This document shows positions 17,070 through 26,263 of a stretch of 64,000 nucleotides of DNA, piece by piece. The position numbers were made by a program, and so were the translations under genes. The notes under the pieces were generated by a model. It saw only the letters and a program-made list of their open reading frames with translations, was not told the origin of the DNA and ran no database searches. Source of the DNA: a virus. How positions within the stretch are numbered: the first letter of the stretch is position 1; the number at the start of each line of letters is the position of its first letter. Location: positions 1-64,000 of IMG/VR virus record IMGVR_UViG_3300032174_000075; one strand, written 5' to 3'.

Positions 17070-17681
17070 ATGTCGCAGAACCCCATCGCGGCGCTGATCT
17101 ATGCGCTGTTGCCAACGAATGTTTCCGCTCCGCTTCACGCCGATGCACAGGGCGCAATCGCCGCGTCGGAAGCGCACGGCAACATCTATACGCCGACCAA
17201 AGCCGGGCGGGTGATGATGGGCGCGAACCAGACTGGCGCGACGACTTCCGCCGCTCTGGCAACGACCTACACAGGCCTGTGCCTGTCCAATCCGGCGGCG
17301 AGCGGGGTCAATCTCTCGCTGCTGCGCGTGAACGTCTCGCTCAACGTCGCACCAGCGGCGCTGACGGCATTCGGCCTGATCGCGGGCTATGCAGCGGGCG
17401 GCGTTACCGTTCACACGACGCCGATCACGCCGTTCAACTCGTTCCTGAACGGCACTGCCCCGCTCGCCAAACTCGACGCGGCGTGTACGCTTGTCGGAAC
17501 CGCAGCCTGGGCGCGCTGGCTCGGCGAGACACCGGCTACCACGTCCGTCACGACGTTCAGCGACATGACCAACGGCGGAATCATCATCCCGCCGGGTGGA
17601 TACGTTGCCATCGGCACGACGATTGCCGGTCCAACCGCAGGGCTGCTCGCGTCGTTCCAGTGGGAAGAATGCCCTCAATGA
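17070..17681 (+). CDS. Small virion structural protein
   Basis: 203 residues, hydrophobic, Ala/Thr/Gly-rich, beta-sandwich-like (PAASGVNLSLLRVNVSLNVA, GIIIPPGGYVAIGTT). Such compositions are typical of decoration or tail-surface proteins. Preceded by CAAGGAGTCTTACGTC. It lies between the neck-region gene and the sheath gene. Exact role unknown. Confidence 0.6.
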   Translation: MSQNPIAALIYALLPTNVSAPLHADAQGAIAASEAHGNIYTPTKAGRVMMGANQTGATTSAALATTYTGLCLSNPAASGVNLSLLRVNVSLNVAPAALTAFGLIAGYAAGGVTVHTTPITPFNSFLNGTAPLAKLDAACTLVGTAAWARWLGETPATTSVTTFSDMTNGGIIIPPGGYVAIGTTIAGPTAGLLASFQWEECPQ

Positions 17682-17715
17682 GCCACCCGCTTAAGGGCCG
17701 CAAGGAAATCTCCGC

Positions 17716-19128
17716 ATGACAAACAACATCGTTACCGTCAACGTCTCGGTCACGCAGGCGCCGACGCCGAGCAACCTGCAAAAGTCGGGTTGCTTCGTGA
17801 CGCAAGGGGGCACGACCGGGGCCGCTGGCACGCAAACGCTCCTGACGCAGCTATCGGACCTGACCGCCATCCTCACCCCCGCCAAAGCCATCACGACGCT
17901 TGCATGGGCTTCTGGAACGGTGACGGCTACCGTGGCGGCACACGGACTCGGGTCCTCGGGAACCTTTTATGTGACGATCTCCGGGGCTGTTCCGGCTGCT
18001 TACAACGGCACGTTCCTGGCGACGCTCACGAACGGCACGCATTTCACCTACCCGCTGGCGTCCGACCCAGGTGCGGAGACTACGCCCGGCACCTACCAGC
18101 TCGCATCCGCCGTGCAATTGCTTCAGAAGGCCACCACGTTCTTTGCCCAAGGGGCGGGGCAGGCGGTCTATGTGAACGAGTTGGGATTCGGAAACCCGGC
18201 CGCCGGCGTGACAGCGCTCAATACCTGGATCGGGAACAACCCGAGCGTCTATTATTCCTATCTACTCGATAGAGAATGGGCGTCGGAATCGACCTATCTC
18301 ACGTTCCTGGCGCAGTTCGAAGCGCTCACGTCGAAGACGTTTTTCTTCACGACGATGACGAACAGCAACTACACGGCGTTCACCTCCGCCATGAACTGCG
18401 TCGTCGGCATGATCGAAGCGCCTGCGGTGGCTGCGGCAAACAGTGCCCTAGCGGGAGCCACGGTCGCAGGAACGGAGTTCTCGCTTGCGGCGGCGTTCTG
18501 GGTCTCGCTCAACTACACGCCTTCGTCCACGTCGCGCGTCACGCCTTACGCATTCTCGTTCCTCTATGGCGTCACGGCGTACCCGCTTTCTGGGAATGGA
18601 GCGCTGTTCACGGCCTGGAAGGCGGCGGGCGTCAATTGGGTCGGTTCCGGTTCGGAAGGCGGGCTCACCAATACGATCCTGTATTGGGGCACGACCATGG
18701 ATGGCCGTTCGTTCAATTACTGGTACTCGGTCGATTGGGCGCAGATCAACATCGACATCGACGTTTCAAACGCGATCATCAACGGCTCGAACAATCCGCA
18801 GAACCCGCTCTATCTCAATCAGGACGGAATCAATCGTCTTCAGGCCGTTGCCGCGCGCACGCTTTCGAACGGCATCAGCTACGGGCTCATCTTCGGCAAG
18901 CTTCAGCAGACCGCGCTTACGCCGTCAGCATTCACGGCGGCATATGCGGCGGGACAATTCTCCGGCTCAGCCGTCGTCAACGCCGACCCGTTCACGGATT
19001 ACTACCGCACCAATCCGAGCAATTACCGGCTCGGCGTGTATGGCGGGTTCTCCGTGGTCTACACACCGCTGCTCGGCTTCACGCAGGTTATCTTCAACAT
19101 CAACGTGACGGACTTTGTAGTCCAATAA
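17716..19128 (+). CDS. Tail sheath-like protein, DUF3383 family
   Basis: 470 residues matching the DUF3383 layout: N-terminal NIVTVNVSVTQAPTPS, a central LNTWIGNNPSVYYSYLL, the TFFFTTMT strand, and C-terminal LGFTQVIFNINVTDFVVQ. DUF3383 proteins are contractile sheath subunits, which makes this a myovirus-type tail. Residues ~60-140 (WASGTVTATVAAHGL, AYNGTFLATLTNG, TPGTYQL) form an inserted FCCH-like beta module, probably on the outer face of the sheath. The next gene encodes the tube. Confidence 0.88.
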   Translation: MTNNIVTVNVSVTQAPTPSNLQKSGCFVTQGGTTGAAGTQTLLTQLSDLTAILTPAKAITTLAWASGTVTATVAAHGLGSSGTFYVTISGAVPAAYNGTFLATLTNGTHFTYPLASDPGAETTPGTYQLASAVQLLQKATTFFAQGAGQAVYVNELGFGNPAAGVTALNTWIGNNPSVYYSYLLDREWASESTYLTFLAQFEALTSKTFFFTTMTNSNYTAFTSAMNCVVGMIEAPAVAAANSALAGATVAGTEFSLAAAFWVSLNYTPSSTSRVTPYAFSFLYGVTAYPLSGNGALFTAWKAAGVNWVGSGSEGGLTNTILYWGTTMDGRSFNYWYSVDWAQINIDIDVSNAIINGSNNPQNPLYLNQDGINRLQAVAARTLSNGISYGLIFGKLQQTALTPSAFTAAYAAGQFSGSAVVNADPFTDYYRTNPSNYRLGVYGGFSVVYTPLLGFTQVIFNINVTDFVVQ

Positions 19129-19187
19129 ATGCTACAAGCGCCCTTTCAAGTTCTTGAAGAACTTGGGGTGTACGCGAAGGAACAACA

Positions 19188-19631
19188 ATGGTCGGAAACC
19201 CGCTCACGAACCAAGGCACACTGAACCGGCTTCTTGCCTCGGTCATCATTCCCGCCTTTCCGGAACTGAATGTCACTTCGTCTTTTTTGGGCAAGGAAGG
19301 CGTGACGATCTCGTTCCAGGGGGACATTACGTTGATGATCCCGACGATGACCGGGACCGTGACCTCGCCGGAGCCGTACCAGATGGCTACCGTGCTCGTG
19401 CGGCTCTTGCGCACGCAGCCTTTGGCCGATGCTTTCAAGCAGCAGCTTGAAACCACGGCCCTCATCGGCGATATTACGGTTCGCCCGGATAGCCGCGCAC
19501 TATCCCCCTATCAGTTCATCAATTGCGCGATATCGACGGTGGGCGACTTGGTCCTGAACGGCACGGATGCTGGATACGGCGTCTCCATCGTCGGATACTA
19601 CCCGGTGAACAGTTCGCTATTCGACGGGTAG
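19188..19631 (+). CDS. Tail tube protein, DUF3277-like
   Basis: 147 residues, the length usual for DUF3277 tube proteins, directly after the DUF3383 sheath as in other phages of this type. The beta-rich core (DITLMIPTMTGTVTSPEPYQ), the central QPLADAFKQQLETTALIGD and the ALSPYQFINCAISTVGDL segment support it. The tube is the rigid inner channel through which DNA passes. Confidence 0.8.
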   Translation: MVGNPLTNQGTLNRLLASVIIPAFPELNVTSSFLGKEGVTISFQGDITLMIPTMTGTVTSPEPYQMATVLVRLLRTQPLADAFKQQLETTALIGDITVRPDSRALSPYQFINCAISTVGDLVLNGTDAGYGVSIVGYYPVNSSLFDG

Positions 19632-19650
19632 GCAATAAGGATACTAGCCG

Positions 19651-19860
19651 ATGCGGCTTGAAGTCGGAGTTCTCTACGAAGCGGAAGGCGGCACATTCGG
19701 GCTCTGTACGCAGAGTGATGGCGAAGTGTTTGGCCTCGCCTTCGTCGCTCCGAAAGGTGCACGCGAGCCAATGACCTATCGCATCTACCGCGCAGACGGA
19801 ACAAATGATGGCAACCCTCCAATCGTCGAAGAACTTTGGCGGCTGAGTAAAGGAAGGTAG
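19651..19860 (+). CDS. Small hypothetical phage protein
   Basis: 69 residues between the tube gene and the tail chaperone, on the same strand with 19-base and 3-base gaps. A beta-strand-rich sequence (LEVGVLYEAEGGTFGLCTQS, MTYRIYRADGTND). Family unknown. Its place in the conserved tail block makes it credible. Confidence 0.5.
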   Translation: MRLEVGVLYEAEGGTFGLCTQSDGEVFGLAFVAPKGAREPMTYRIYRADGTNDGNPPIVEELWRLSKGR

Positions 19861-19863
19861 AAT

Positions 19864-20442
19864 TTGAAACTGGACAGAAAGCTCAATTTGGTCATTCCGG
19901 TAACGCAGGACAACAACGTCACCGTTTACGTTCACGCCGCTCCGATCTCCCGCGAGGTGTTCGAGCGGTATTTTCTTGTCATCTCCAAGACGCACGCTCA
20001 AATCCTCGGTGCCGGACTAGGCTGGTCCATCGCGCCGCGTGTCGCGAGCATGATGCTGGAAAAGGTGGCGAAGGAGGACGATTCATGGGAAGGCCCGGCG
20101 GGCGTAGCGCGCGGGCTCATCGGCGACATAGTGCGCCTTGCCAATGTGGCGGTGCCGGATGAAAAGGGCGGGTGGACGACCATCCCGCTTCAGCAGGCGC
20201 TTGATCAAAGCTATTTTTCCGAGGATGACACGGCAGAGATCAAGAATGCCGTGGTTTTTTTTACTGTCGCCTCGTGGATGTATCCCAGAGCGGATCGGAA
20301 CGCGATTCTGAGCGAGGCGATGAAGCTCTGGGGCGGGCGTACCGAATCATCGAACTCTACGGAGTTCGTGAGTTCTTTGCCGATATCGACAGAGACCGCC
20401 AATTCTGGCGCGACGGAGACAGCATCGTCCATTCCACACTAG
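19864..20442 (+). CDS. Tail assembly chaperone, zero-frame product
   Basis: 192 residues starting at TTG. Length, position between tube and tape measure, and the C-terminal TEFVSSLPISTETANSGATE fit tail assembly chaperones of contractile phages. Such genes usually express a longer frameshifted form. Here a T TTT TTT heptamer lies at 20256-20262 in the zero frame, and the -1 frame is open from 20229 to the stop at 20558. These chaperones coat the tape measure during tail assembly and are absent from the virion. Confidence 0.75.
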   Translation: MKLDRKLNLVIPVTQDNNVTVYVHAAPISREVFERYFLVISKTHAQILGAGLGWSIAPRVASMMLEKVAKEDDSWEGPAGVARGLIGDIVRLANVAVPDEKGGWTTIPLQQALDQSYFSEDDTAEIKNAVVFFTVASWMYPRADRNAILSEAMKLWGGRTESSNSTEFVSSLPISTETANSGATETASSIPH

Positions 20443-20558
20443 ATTGGGCCGCGAACGAAGGGTTCTCTCAGGTGTGCGACATGCTCGACTTGTCGTGGGG
20501 CTCCGCGCATGAGTTCCGACAACGGCATTTGATACGGGCGCTTAAGGAGAACTCCTAG
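20262..20558 (+). CDS. Tail assembly chaperone, -1 frame extension (GT-like)
   Basis: The -1 frame reads 98 codons from the slippery heptamer to TAG at 20556-20558. Its second half looks like genuine protein: ELYGVREFFADIDRDRQFW, LDLSWGSAHEFRQRHL. No credible independent start with a ribosome-binding site exists; the only early candidate is GTG 20274, without Shine-Dalgarno. It is therefore probably reached by -1 frameshifting from 19864. Both frames look constrained between about 20330 and 20440, as expected for a dual-coded overlap. The slip site itself is inferred. Confidence 0.6.
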   Translation, partial: YCRLVDVSQSGSERDSERGDEALGRAYRIIELYGVREFFADIDRDRQFWRDGDSIVHSTLDWAANEGFSQVCDMLDLSWGSAHEFRQRHLIRALKENS

Positions 20559-22606
20559 TGGCGATCCGTTCCGTTGTCGAAATCGACGTTCATTCCGAGC
20601 AGTTCAAGGCTTTCTCGGAAAGGTTCGAAAAGTACCAGGAACTGCTTGCAAAGAGCACAGGCTCTTGGTCCAAGACCGACAAGTCCGTCAAGGCGGTTGC
20701 CGATCATCTCACCGCTGCCATCCTCACGCAGACCGACATGCTCGCCAAGGTCATCAAGGGCGAGAATGCCGTAGAGCAATCTTCGAAAAAGACCGCATCC
20801 TCGTGGCGCGACTTCGCCAAAAGCTCAAAGACCGTCGCCGGCAATATCAAGGATGCGACACTTTCGCTTCTGAAGTGGGCGTCAATCGGCGGCATCATTT
20901 CCGGCTTAGCAGGCGTCGGCGGCCTATTTGGAATTGATGCGCTTGCCCGTGGCGTCGGAGATACGCGCCGTCAGTCTCTCGGTCTTGGCACGACGTATGG
21001 AGAGAAGAAGGCATTCGACATAAATTACGGGCGGGTTGTTGACAGCGACTCTTACCTCTCCAACGTCAATGAAGCCCTCCACGACCCAAATAAAAGATCG
21101 ACACTGCTTAGCTTGGGCTTGAACGAGAAGGACCTGCAAGGCGACACGGCTGAGGTGGCTGTTAAGGCGCTGGAAAAGATAAAGGCACTAGCGGACAGGA
21201 CTGACCCGAGGCTTTATAAGTCCACGATGGAAGCGTTTGGTGTCGATAAATTAGTTGGCCTCCAAGATTTCGAGCGTCTAGCCAATCTCTCAAAGCCAGA
21301 GTTTGCTTCCTATCGCAGCCCATATGAGCGCGATAAAAAGACACTCAATCTAGACCAGCGCAATACACGGGCATGGCAAGATTTTGCCAACCAGCTAAAG
21401 CGCGCCGGAGAGCAAATAGAGAATATTTTCGTGCGCAGACTGACTGCGCTCGTTGGGCCGCTCGATAAGTTCTCTCAAGCTGTTGTGAAGTCGATTGACA
21501 CTTTCGTAAACAGCAAGGAATTTGATAAGTGGATAAAAGCATTTGCCGACGATATCAAATGGGCGGCAACTACGCTCGGGTCGCAAAAATTCCAAGACGA
21601 CATCAAAGCGTTCGCGACTAACATAAGTTTGGCGGCGAAGGGGATTGTAGACGCACTGAAGTTTCTCGGAATAATTCCGAAGTCGAAAGAGGAAACTCTA
21701 AAGGGCGCGCAAGCGGGGCCACCAAACGCTCACATTCCCGGACAGCCAGTCTATACCGAGAAGGACATTGCCCAAATCAAGGCTGCCAACGGAGGAGACT
21801 ATAAAAACGCGCGCGCAATCATAGATGCTGCTGAAAAGCGGCACCATCTCCCAAGCGGCTTTCTGTGGAACCAATTCGGTGCCGAGTCCGGCTATGGCAA
21901 GCACCTGAAAAGCCCTGCTGGCGCCCAAGGGCCTATGCAGTTAATGCCCGCAACGTCCAAGCGGTTCAACGTGAAGAACCCTTACTCTCTTGACGAGAGC
22001 GCGGAAGCCGCAGCAAAATACGACGAACTCCTGCTAAAGAGATTTAAGGGAAGCCTGGCTAAGACTGCGGCAGCTTATAATTGGGGCGAAGGAAACGTCG
22101 ATAAAGACGTAACACGCCACGGCGATAATTGGGCCTTGCCGAAACATCTCCCGAATGAAACCAAGGACTATATCGACAAAATCGTTTCCGGAAAGGGGTT
22201 GTCGCAAGGCGTAAAAATACAGACTGACCAATCCCAGACCGTGATAGCCGAAGATTCAGAGGCTCGGGCGCAACGTGACCGAGCCATGGGTGCAGCCGAG
22301 GCCAGTTCCAAAAGCCTCAAGCGCATTTCTGAGCATCTTACGCGGGAGATTGGTAGCTGGCGCATTCCTTTCAGAGCTCCTGCGAAAGAAGAGAAGCCAT
22401 CTCACGCCGATATCAAGGCGTTGGCGCAGGCTTACTCAGATGGGGCAGGAAAGAATCGCGCCACAAGAGCGCCACAGGACAAATCAGTTAGCCCAACGCG
22501 CCCAATGCCCAAGACCCAGCCGGACACGGCGCGCGCAGTCCGCATAGACATCAACAACAACACTGGCGGAAACGCTGTCATAATCGCGAGCCAGTTGCCA
22601 CAATGA
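20558..22606 (+). CDS. Tape measure protein with lytic transglycosylase domain
   Basis: 682 residues from GTG 20558, overlapping the previous stop by one base. Residues 1-400 are mostly helical with a hydrophobic stretch near 110-125 (IGGIISGLAGVGGLFGI), as in tape measures. Residues ~425-550 carry a soluble lytic transglycosylase/lysozyme-like domain: FLWNQFGAESGYGKHL with the catalytic-type Glu, PAGAQGPMQLMPAT and TAAAYNWGEG. It sets tail length and would locally open the peptidoglycan at injection. It is followed by an ATGA overlap with the next tail gene. Confidence 0.85.
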   Translation: MAIRSVVEIDVHSEQFKAFSERFEKYQELLAKSTGSWSKTDKSVKAVADHLTAAILTQTDMLAKVIKGENAVEQSSKKTASSWRDFAKSSKTVAGNIKDATLSLLKWASIGGIISGLAGVGGLFGIDALARGVGDTRRQSLGLGTTYGEKKAFDINYGRVVDSDSYLSNVNEALHDPNKRSTLLSLGLNEKDLQGDTAEVAVKALEKIKALADRTDPRLYKSTMEAFGVDKLVGLQDFERLANLSKPEFASYRSPYERDKKTLNLDQRNTRAWQDFANQLKRAGEQIENIFVRRLTALVGPLDKFSQAVVKSIDTFVNSKEFDKWIKAFADDIKWAATTLGSQKFQDDIKAFATNISLAAKGIVDALKFLGIIPKSKEETLKGAQAGPPNAHIPGQPVYTEKDIAQIKAANGGDYKNARAIIDAAEKRHHLPSGFLWNQFGAESGYGKHLKSPAGAQGPMQLMPATSKRFNVKNPYSLDESAEAAAKYDELLLKRFKGSLAKTAAAYNWGEGNVDKDVTRHGDNWALPKHLPNETKDYIDKIVSGKGLSQGVKIQTDQSQTVIAEDSEARAQRDRAMGAAEASSKSLKRISEHLTREIGSWRIPFRAPAKEEKPSHADIKALAQAYSDGAGKNRATRAPQDKSVSPTRPMPKTQPDTARAVRIDINNNTGGNAVIIASQLPQ

Positions 22607-23322
22607 GCGGACTCGGAAAATCCGTCTTCCAACTCGCATTCCAAAGCAGCCCGATCATTTTAGTGGATGGGATTGCAACAGGTCTGCCAACGGGCAGCAT
22701 GTTGCCGATTATCGCGATTACAGAGCCTTTGAACCTATTGGGAGGAATTTTGACGGGTGGCGATCTATCGCCAGACAACTTCTTTGCTAGTTTCTCCCCC
22801 GTACCTGGGGCAACACTGATCGACCAGCAGGTTGGACATTATCCGTTTGCGAATCAGGCTGTTGCGGCGAACGCTGTGATTGCTCAACCTCTGACAATTT
22901 CCTTGAAAATGACGTGCCCCGTCCGCCTCGGGCTTGGATATTTTACCAAACTCGCAACCATGATTACATTGCAAACAGTCCTGGCGAAACACAATGGAAT
23001 GGGCGGCACATACATCATAGCCACCCCGTCCTTTTTTTATACAAACTGCATTATGCTGCGAATGAGCGATGTTTCCGGCGGCGACAGCAATCAAGTTCAA
23101 ACGACGTGGCAACTAGATTTTGAAAAGCCGCTCCTCACACTCAACGATGCACAAGAGGCCCAAAGCTCGCTCTTGCAAAAGCTGACTAATGGCACAAAGA
23201 TTTTAGGTATCCCCCTCTGGTCCGGCTTTGAGTCTCTTCTAGGAGATGCAGGAAGTCTCGGCGGCATAGGCTCTGTGCAATCCGCTCAAGGGGTTGCGGG
23301 CGCGGCAATCCCTCCGTCATAA
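22603..23322 (+). CDS. Tail/baseplate protein following the tape measure
   Basis: 239 residues in an ATGA overlap with the tape measure. The C-terminal tail is Gly/Ala-rich; central parts (AQPLTISLKMTCPV, GGTYIIATPSFFYTNCIMLR) are beta-rich, as in small baseplate-assembly proteins at this position of contractile phages. The family name is uncertain; the role is assigned by order (tape measure, this gene, hub, spike). Confidence 0.65.
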   Translation: MSGLGKSVFQLAFQSSPIILVDGIATGLPTGSMLPIIAITEPLNLLGGILTGGDLSPDNFFASFSPVPGATLIDQQVGHYPFANQAVAANAVIAQPLTISLKMTCPVRLGLGYFTKLATMITLQTVLAKHNGMGGTYIIATPSFFYTNCIMLRMSDVSGGDSNQVQTTWQLDFEKPLLTLNDAQEAQSSLLQKLTNGTKILGIPLWSGFESLLGDAGSLGGIGSVQSAQGVAGAAIPPS

Positions 23323-23336
23323 GGCACAGGCTACTT

Positions 23337-23606
23337 ATGGCCCAACTCATTCTCTTTCAGCCAGGTCAGACCAACCCGCCATTCCAGTTCCAGGCGACGC
23401 TAGACGGGATACAGTACACAGCGACGGTGCGGTGGGGCTTGATGGGGCAGCGGTGGTATCTCAGTCTTTTTACGCTCGACGGCGTCCGTGTTTTCACACT
23501 CCCGATGGTCAGTAGCCCGGATAACTATGACATCTCTCTGACGGCCGGGTATTTCGCCACGAAACTGATCCTCCGCGAAGCGTCGCAGACTTTTGAGATT
23601 GACTAG
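23337..23606 (+). CDS. Small baseplate protein (DUF6983-like)
   Basis: 89 residues, all-beta (QFQATLDGIQYTATVRWGLM, RWYLSLFTLDGVRVFTLPM). This is the pattern of the small proteins found between tape measure and hub in DUF3383-type phages (annotated DUF6983 in some). Likely a small baseplate or tube-distal protein; no direct evidence of function. Confidence 0.6.
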   Translation: MAQLILFQPGQTNPPFQFQATLDGIQYTATVRWGLMGQRWYLSLFTLDGVRVFTLPMVSSPDNYDISLTAGYFATKLILREASQTFEID

Positions 23607-23609
23607 CCC

Positions 23610-24650
23610 GTGCGATACTATTCCATCATTATCAAAAACTCCGATGCCTCTATCTACCGGCCTCCATCGCTTGCTTCACTGAAGCTCCCCGCAAGTTGGA
23701 CTAGTTTTGTCAACAACCAGACCATTCCCGGCGCGCTCGATATTCAAATAGAGGCTTATCTCGCGGCGTTTAATGCGCCAGTGGCCGGAACATTTGTTCG
23801 CGTATGGGGAATCTCTATCGAGGAGATAGGCCAGGCTAGTGACCTTCGAGGGAAAAATATTCAAGTTTTTGCCGGGATGCAAAAGGGACTCCCGCTAGCG
23901 AATCCGGCGCAGTCAGGTCTTATCCTTCAAGGCTATATCTTCAAGTCGTTTGGGAACTGGGTTGGCACAGACCAGACATTGGATTTGATTGTTGTGGCCG
24001 GCGATAGTCCGTTCGGAACTGGGTCTAAGGCCTCTCCAAAAAACATAATCCATCTGTGGGCCAAAGGCACGCCGCTTTCAGAGGCGATTAAGTCAACGCT
24101 GACGACCGCCTTTCCGGGCTATGAAGTGGATATTAGCATAAACCCAAAGCTCGTATTGACAGAACAAGATACTGGCTACTACGAATCTGCAACACAGTAT
24201 GCGCAGTATATTCAAGCTCTCAGTAAGTCGATTATAAACGACCAAGCTTATTTAGGGGTTTCGATTGTACTGAAAGAAAAAAAATTCACCGTCTATGACG
24301 GGACGACAAAAACAACGGCCACGACCATAGATTTCAAGGACCTAATCGGGCAGCCAACTTGGATAGGCCCGCAGGAAATTCAGGTCAAAACTGTTATGCG
24401 GGCAGATATCGCGGTGGGGGCTTATGTCAAGCTTCCGGTTACGCAAACGACGACGACCTCGGAAGGGGCGCTTCCGGCCGGTAACGCACCACGGGCAAAT
24501 AGCATCTTTCAAGGGGAGTTTTTCGTAAAGAGCATGAGCCATTTTGGCCGGTTTCGTCAGCCTGACGCCGCAAGCTGGAATACGATACTTGACCTCGTGG
24601 CGCCTCCGGGTGCGGCGGGGACAGGTGACGACCTCGGAAGGGGCGCTTAA
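23610..24650 (+). CDS. Baseplate hub protein (gp27/gpD-like)
   Basis: 346 residues from GTG 23610. The fold pattern, with an N-terminal IEAYLAAFNAPVAGTFVRVW, ALSKSIINDQAYLGVSIVLK and a C-terminal IFQGEFFVKSMSHFGRFRQP, fits hub proteins with two tube-like domains. The central hub trimer joins the tail tube to the spike, which is encoded by the next gene with a one-base TAATG overlap. Confidence 0.7.
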   Translation: MRYYSIIIKNSDASIYRPPSLASLKLPASWTSFVNNQTIPGALDIQIEAYLAAFNAPVAGTFVRVWGISIEEIGQASDLRGKNIQVFAGMQKGLPLANPAQSGLILQGYIFKSFGNWVGTDQTLDLIVVAGDSPFGTGSKASPKNIIHLWAKGTPLSEAIKSTLTTAFPGYEVDISINPKLVLTEQDTGYYESATQYAQYIQALSKSIINDQAYLGVSIVLKEKKFTVYDGTTKTTATTIDFKDLIGQPTWIGPQEIQVKTVMRADIAVGAYVKLPVTQTTTTSEGALPAGNAPRANSIFQGEFFVKSMSHFGRFRQPDAASWNTILDLVAPPGAAGTGDDLGRGA

Positions 24651-25318
24651 TGGCTGACAACGCTCAGAAAACGCCATTTGCCCAATCCATTCAGACCTTC
24701 GTCGAAGGCAAGGTCCAGGACGGCATACAGCTACTTGGCAAAGCTTTTCCCGTCTCCATCGTCACGATCAACGATTGGTCGGCAGTCGTCAAATTCGAGA
24801 TGAACGCAGCGCCGTTCACGTTGCCGAACATAGAAGTTCCACTTGCCCTCTCCGTGTACGAAAGGCCGCCGCTTCAGGTGGGGGATAAGGGATGGGTCCG
24901 TGCTGCCGACGTTCGATTGGGCGGCGTTACCGGGCTAGGCAGTGGCGTTCCTGGACTCACACTGCCGGCAAACCTCTCCGCGTTGGTGTTTGAGCCCATA
25001 TCGAACATCACTTGGGATGCCCCGCCAGACAAAAATGCGTATCTCATTCAGGGACCGAACGGGTTCATTTTCCGCAACGTCGCCAACGACTATTCGATCA
25101 TCGGCAACGGCTCGCACATTCAAGTAAAATACGGAGGGCGGACTTTCACGGTAGATGGAGCGCAGCTTGTAATGGCTTACGACTCCTCAAATTCCGTGAC
25201 CGTCGATTCGTCCGGTGTCGCCATCCTGGGAACCTTGACGATCAACGGCGCCCCCTATCTGGCGCATGTTCATTCCGACGTTACGAGCGGAACCGATTCG
25301 ACAGGTCCGGTGGCATGA
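24650..25318 (+). CDS. Baseplate spike / puncturing protein (gp138/gpV-like)
   Basis: 222 residues. An N-terminal OB-like domain (FPVSIVTINDWSAVVKFEM, YERPPLQVGDKGWVRAADV) is followed by a repetitive beta-helix stem and a C-terminus YLAHVHSDVTSGTDSTGPV. The HxH there is the apex motif that binds an iron ion at the tip of P2 gpV/phi92 gp138-type spikes. The trimer pierces the outer membrane on contraction. The stop overlaps the HNH gene as ATGA. Confidence 0.8.
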   Translation: MADNAQKTPFAQSIQTFVEGKVQDGIQLLGKAFPVSIVTINDWSAVVKFEMNAAPFTLPNIEVPLALSVYERPPLQVGDKGWVRAADVRLGGVTGLGSGVPGLTLPANLSALVFEPISNITWDAPPDKNAYLIQGPNGFIFRNVANDYSIIGNGSHIQVKYGGRTFTVDGAQLVMAYDSSNSVTVDSSGVAILGTLTINGAPYLAHVHSDVTSGTDSTGPVA

Positions 25319-25920
25319 TTTTGAGGCACAAAGTCTGCACTAAATGCAAGATAGAAAAGTCCTTAGAAGAGTACGCCAAACACGCGTCTCTTAAAGACGG
25401 GAGACAAGTTCAGTGCAGAGCATGCCACAAAGCATACAATGCTCAAAACAAAGCGCGGATCGCAGCACAGAGGAGAGATTGCTATCGGAAGAATCCTGAC
25501 AGGATTAAAGCGAAAACTAGGGAATGGTATCGCAACAACCGACGGGCGGCTATTCAGTATCAGGCCGAATATCGCCGCGAGAACGCGGCGTCTCTTCAAG
25601 AGAAGGACGCAAAACGGCATGCCAAGAATAAGGCCGCTGCAAAAACGTGGCGGCATAACAGAAAGGCCAGGGTCAGAAATTCCGGCGAAAGGCTTTCTCC
25701 GGATATCGTGACAAAACTTTTGTCCGAGCAGAATTTCAAATGTCCGTACTGCCTTGGAGACTTGCGCGTGGTCGGACATCATATTGATCATTATGTTCCG
25801 ATCATTCTTGGCGGGGGAAATTCGGATGATAATGTTCAGCTTACTTGCCCGCTTTGCAACCTAAGAAAGGGAAGCAAGCACCCGATGAATTTTTTACCAA
25901 AGATTGGGTCGTGTCATTAG
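25315..25920 (+). CDS. HNH endonuclease inserted in the baseplate genes
   Basis: 201 residues from the ATG overlapping the spike stop. An N-terminal Cys pair (CTKCK, CRACH) precedes a long basic linker full of N, R, K and Q. The C-terminal HNH domain has CPYC, the HHIDHYVP core and LTCPLCNLRKG. Freestanding HNH genes of this type are usually homing endonucleases. It lies exactly between two baseplate genes with overlaps at both ends, and its AT-richer, basic linker differs from its neighbours, so I read it as a recent invader. Confidence 0.85.
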   Translation: MILRHKVCTKCKIEKSLEEYAKHASLKDGRQVQCRACHKAYNAQNKARIAAQRRDCYRKNPDRIKAKTREWYRNNRRAAIQYQAEYRRENAASLQEKDAKRHAKNKAAAKTWRHNRKARVRNSGERLSPDIVTKLLSEQNFKCPYCLGDLRVVGHHIDHYVPIILGGGNSDDNVQLTCPLCNLRKGSKHPMNFLPKIGSCH

Positions 25921-26263
25921 AACATGGGGACGCGTGCCAGACAATAACGGCGGGCTTACACAGTGGGTGATGGTAGAGACAGCTCAAGACGGGTCAAACG
26001 ACCTCATATGGCTCGTGACGCTAATCCAGTGCCTAAAATTGAACCTTAATGAAAGTCCATTTTATGCTGGCTATGGCATCCCCGCCAAGCAATCCGTGAT
26101 CCAGCAAGTCGCGCCTGATTTCAACGTCGCCTTGACGCAGCAACAGTTCTCGCAATATTTCGCCGCGCTGTCGGTGACGAAGCGCAACCTGCCAACGCCA
26201 ACCTATGATATCCGGGTGACGACGAATCAGGGCGTTTCGATAACGACGACGGTTCCCGTATGA
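25904..26263 (+). CDS. Baseplate protein between spike and gpJ (gpW/gp25-like position)
   Basis: 119 residues from TTG 25904, starting inside the HNH gene. The N-terminus VIRTWGRVPDN and the beta-rich middle (QWVMVETAQDGSNDLIWLVT) with C-terminal TYDIRVTTNQGVSITTTVPV look like the small wedge proteins at this position. An alternative start after the HNH stop would remove conserved-looking residues. The gene may have lost its original ATG when the HNH gene inserted. It overlaps gpJ by ATGA. Confidence 0.65.
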   Translation: MGRVIRTWGRVPDNNGGLTQWVMVETAQDGSNDLIWLVTLIQCLKLNLNESPFYAGYGIPAKQSVIQQVAPDFNVALTQQQFSQYFAALSVTKRNLPTPTYDIRVTTNQGVSITTTVPV

